6,373 nt of DNA. Source: an uncultured Clostridium sp. (GTDB lineage: Bacteria > Cyanobacteriota > Vampirovibrionia > Gastranaerophilales > Gastranaerophilaceae). A model generated the notes under the pieces. It had not been told where the DNA came from. It saw only the letters and a list, made by a program, of their open reading frames with translations, and searched no databases. Position numbers and translations under genes: made by a program. The first letter of the stretch is position 1. Each line of letters starts with the position of its first letter. The stretch is from assembly GCA_958449715.1 (NCBI GenBank), contig CAUDIU010000086.1:1-6373 (forward strand), in the 5' to 3' direction. Below, one piece after another: positions 6,271 to 6,373 of this stretch.

Positions 6271-6287
6271 CTTAATATTTCTTAATA
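6271..6287. repeat. tandem CTTAATA direct repeat upstream of nupC
   Basis: CTTAATA occurs at 6271-6277 and again at 6281-6287, separated by TTT, so the period is 10 bp, about one helical turn. That spacing suits a regulator binding one face of the DNA about 45 bp upstream of the nupC -10 box. In sequence this AT-rich, chance is a real possibility. Confidence 0.3.
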
Positions 6288-6330
6288 AATCACCCGATTG
6301 GTGTTGAAAAAAAACTTGTCAGCATTTTAC

Positions 6331-6357
6331 TATAATAGCAGATTAGATTTTCTGCTA
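6331..6357. promoter_or_regulatory. -10 box and inverted repeat at the right edge
   Basis: TATAAT (6331-6336) on the plus strand is followed at once by TAGCAGA (6336-6342) and its perfect reverse complement TCTGCTA (6351-6357), 8 nt apart. The 7-bp repeat could be an operator at the start of a rightward gene beyond the window or a leader hairpin. TTGTCA (6316-6321) is only 9 bp before the -10 box, too close to serve as its -35. Confidence 0.35.
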
Positions 6358-6373
6358 AATTTTAAGAATAAGT

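Noticed and set aside
6316..6336. Rightward promoter made of TTGTCA and TATAAT
   Set aside because: The spacer is only 9 bp, far below the 16-18 bp needed.

Overview
The window is AT-rich chromosomal-type DNA, roughly one third G+C by eye. It comes from a bacterium with an outer membrane: the first gene encodes a TpsB-type outer-membrane transporter with a signal peptide. Ribosome binding sites are strong and extended (AAAGGTGAT, AGGAG, AAAGAGG) and codons are A/T-ending. This combination fits a low-GC diderm Firmicute of the Negativicutes (Megamonas-like) best. A Gastranaerophilales-type organism is the main alternative. The taxonomy is inference from gene character, not from a search.

Layout, left to right. 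Positions 1-156 hold a leader with a near-consensus sigma-70 promoter. Positions 157-2130 (+) encode a 657-residue ShlB/FhaC-type two-partner-secretion transporter, closed by a clear Rho-independent terminator at 2155-2187. Positions 2225-4254 (+) are a two-gene biotin operon, bioD then bioA, separated by 2 bp; these are the last two steps before biotin synthase, in reverse order of the pathway. Positions 4255-4602 look like an empty intergenic region but contain a complete short transcription unit on the minus strand. It has a TTGACA promoter, an operator-like inverted repeat, an AGGAG ribosome binding site and a 31-codon reading frame (4377-4472) for a one-span membrane peptide. Positions 4603-4914 (+) encode a 103-residue zinc-ribbon protein of unknown function. 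Positions 4911-6191 (-) encode a concentrative nucleoside transporter (NupC/CNT family) whose stop region overlaps the zinc-ribbon gene by 4 bp. Positions 6192-6373 are the nupC leader plus repeats that may belong to the next gene.

The genes do not form one pathway. BioA and BioD act together (KAPA to DAPA to dethiobiotin), but bioF, bioB and the pimeloyl genes are not here. The TpsB transporter has no TpsA substrate gene in the window. The nucleoside transporter is a stand-alone salvage gene. The points most worth a second look are the 31-residue membrane peptide with its own regulated-looking promoter, the altered substrate motif of the nucleoside transporter (GQIAAQ instead of GQTEAP), and the terminal extensions of the TpsB protein. 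I see no CRISPR array, insertion sequence, tRNA, rRNA or phage feature, and nothing that clearly amounts to a new multi-gene system.
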